Shown piece by piece: positions 44,026-44,655 of a stretch of 44,655 nt of DNA. This stretch comes from Actinomycetota bacterium. GTDB lineage: Bacteria > Actinomycetota > Acidimicrobiia > Acidimicrobiales > Ilumatobacteraceae. A program made the translations under genes and the position numbers. Position 1 is the first letter of the stretch; every line of letters starts with the position of its first letter. The notes below the pieces were generated by a model. The model saw nothing but the letters and a program-made list of their open reading frames with translations. It did no database searches and was not told where the DNA came from. The stretch covers positions 1-44,655 of the forward strand of contig JAFMFM010000011.1 in NCBI GenBank assembly GCA_017856115.1, read 5' to 3'.

Positions 44026-44553
44026 TTACGCCGCTTCCTTTTGTTCGACCAGCGCCTTCAAGCCGTACGCGGCCTTGCGCGGCAGCGCAGAGAGCATGTA
44101 CGCGGTGTTCGACATCGGCGCCTTGAGCAAACCGGCCAACTTGGCGAGCATGACGTCGCGCGACGGCAGATCGGCGAGGGCCTTCAATCCCTTGGCGTCC
44201 ACGGCCTTGCCGTCGACGACTGCACCGGTGAGTTTGAGTTCCTTGTTTTCCTTCGCAAAGTCGCGCAAGGCCTTTGCCACTGCCGACACTTCACCGGAAA
44301 CGAACGTGATGGCAACCGGTCCACCGACCATGTCCTCCACCGCGGCCATCTCGCCGTCGCGAGCAGCAATCTTCACCAACGTGTTCTTGTACACCTTGTA
44401 CTCGGCGCCCAGCGGTCGCAACGTGCGACGCAACGTGGCGAGTGCTCCCACGGTCAAGCCGCGGTATTCAGAAACGATGACGGAATTCGAAGCGGCGAAC
44501 TTTTCGCGAACTTCGGCGACGACGGCTGCCTTTTCGGCGCGTGCTGTTGACAT
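44026..44553 (-). CDS. rplJ: 50S ribosomal protein L10
   Basis: L10 anchors L7/L12 dimers to 23S rRNA and in many bacteria represses its own operon. The 175-residue product has RAEKAAVVAEVREKFAASNSVIVSEYRGLTVGALATLRRTLRPLGAEYKVYKNTLVKIAARDG and the C-terminal helix binding L12 (TAYMLSALPRKAAYGLKALVEQKEAA). A strong GAGGAAGG precedes the ATG. A compact folded leader lies at 44571-44613. Confidence 0.98.
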   Translation of the reverse strand: MSTARAEKAAVVAEVREKFAASNSVIVSEYRGLTVGALATLRRTLRPLGAEYKVYKNTLVKIAARDGEMAAVEDMVGGPVAITFVSGEVSAVAKALRDFAKENKELKLTGAVVDGKAVDAKGLKALADLPSRDVMLAKLAGLLKAPMSNTAYMLSALPRKAAYGLKALVEQKEAA

Positions 44554-44570
44554 ATGTTTTCCTTCCTCGT

Positions 44571-44613
44571 GTGGCCGGGTTTCCCCGATTCTTCACCCGG
44601 GTGGGTGAACCAC
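44571..44613 (-). promoter_or_regulatory. Putative L10 leader (three-way junction) before rplJ
   Basis: In RNA sense an outer GUGG/CCAC stem (44613-44610 with 44574-44571) encloses two hairpins. The first is UUCACCC-ACCC-GGGUGAA (44609-44592, 7 perfect bp). The second is CGGG-GAAA-CCCG with a GNRA loop (44587-44576). A 4-base GAAU linker separates them. It ends 17 bases before the rplJ ATG. Position and compactness fit the L10 autoregulatory leader family, but I cannot verify a match to its conserved bulge/kink-turn positions. Confidence 0.55.
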
Positions 44614-44640
44614 ATTTCTTTGGTTGGTATTGCGTTGGCG

Positions 44641-44646
44641 ACGCTA
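44641..44646 (-). promoter_or_regulatory. Candidate -10 box of the rplJL promoter
   Basis: The minus strand shows CCGATAGCGT, with the same TAGCGT hexamer seen before rpoB, rplC and infA. It implies a transcription start near 44634 and an 81-base leader containing the folded element at 44571-44613. The expected upstream CGGGTGG would lie beyond the window end. Confidence 0.45.
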
Positions 44647-44655
44647 TCGGCGAAA

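Overview
The window is one continuous, almost gap-free stretch of minus-strand genes; every supportable gene reads right to left. It looks like a high-GC Gram-positive (actinobacterial) chromosome, most likely class Acidimicrobiia. The evidence is GC-rich coding sequence, the actinobacterial order rplM-rpsI-glmM-glmS-acpS-alr-tsaE-tsaB-rimI-tsaD-groES-groEL, a perfect CIRCE element, a short-LID adenylate kinase, and TANNNT-type -10 boxes. The class assignment comes from remembered gene order and protein style, not from a search.

In transcription order (high to low coordinates) the first block is rplJ-rplL-rpoB-rpoC, then rpsL-rpsG-fusA-tuf-rpsJ (the str block). Next is an S1C/HtrA-type membrane protease that separates rpsJ from the rest of the S10 operon. 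Then come rplC-rplD-rplW-rplB-rpsS-rplV-rpsC-rplP-rpmC-rpsQ-rplN-rplX-rplE-rpsN-rpsH-rplF-rplR-rpsE-rpmD-rplO-secY-adk (S10/spc), followed by infA-rpmJ-rpsM-rpsK-rpsD-rpoA-rplQ-truA (alpha). A GT4 glycosyltransferase then interrupts, followed by rplM-rpsI. The tail is a cell-wall-precursor, tRNA-modification and chaperone block: glmM, a giant glmS-like gene, acpS, alr, tsaE, tsaB, rimI, tsaD, dusB, maf, and CIRCE-controlled groES-groEL, with groEL cut by the window edge.

The genes cover RNA polymerase core (rpoA, rpoB, rpoC), most ribosomal proteins, EF-Tu, EF-G and IF1, the SecY channel, nucleotide balance (adk), UDP-GlcNAc precursor synthesis (glmS-like and glmM), D-alanine supply (alr), carrier-protein activation (acpS), t6A synthesis (tsaB, tsaD, tsaE), dihydrouridine and pseudouridine formation, and the groESL chaperonin. 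Many neighbours overlap by 1 or 4 bases, indicating translational coupling.

The main points of interest are: (1) a 1145-residue GlmS homologue, about twice normal size, with a helical insert splitting the glutaminase domain and a long C-terminal extension; (2) a 180-nt rplC leader with its own promoter, an intrinsic terminator and mutually exclusive pairings, which looks like an undescribed ribosomal-protein attenuator; (3) infA apparently starting at CTG; (4) a shared CGGGTGG-N18/19-TAGCGT promoter motif before rpoB, rplC and infA; (5) S12 with Arg at position 88; (6) the protease inserted in the S10 operon; (7) a compact three-way-junction leader before rplJ. No mobile elements, CRISPR arrays, tRNAs or rRNAs were seen, and no gene-free stretch exceeds 300 bases.
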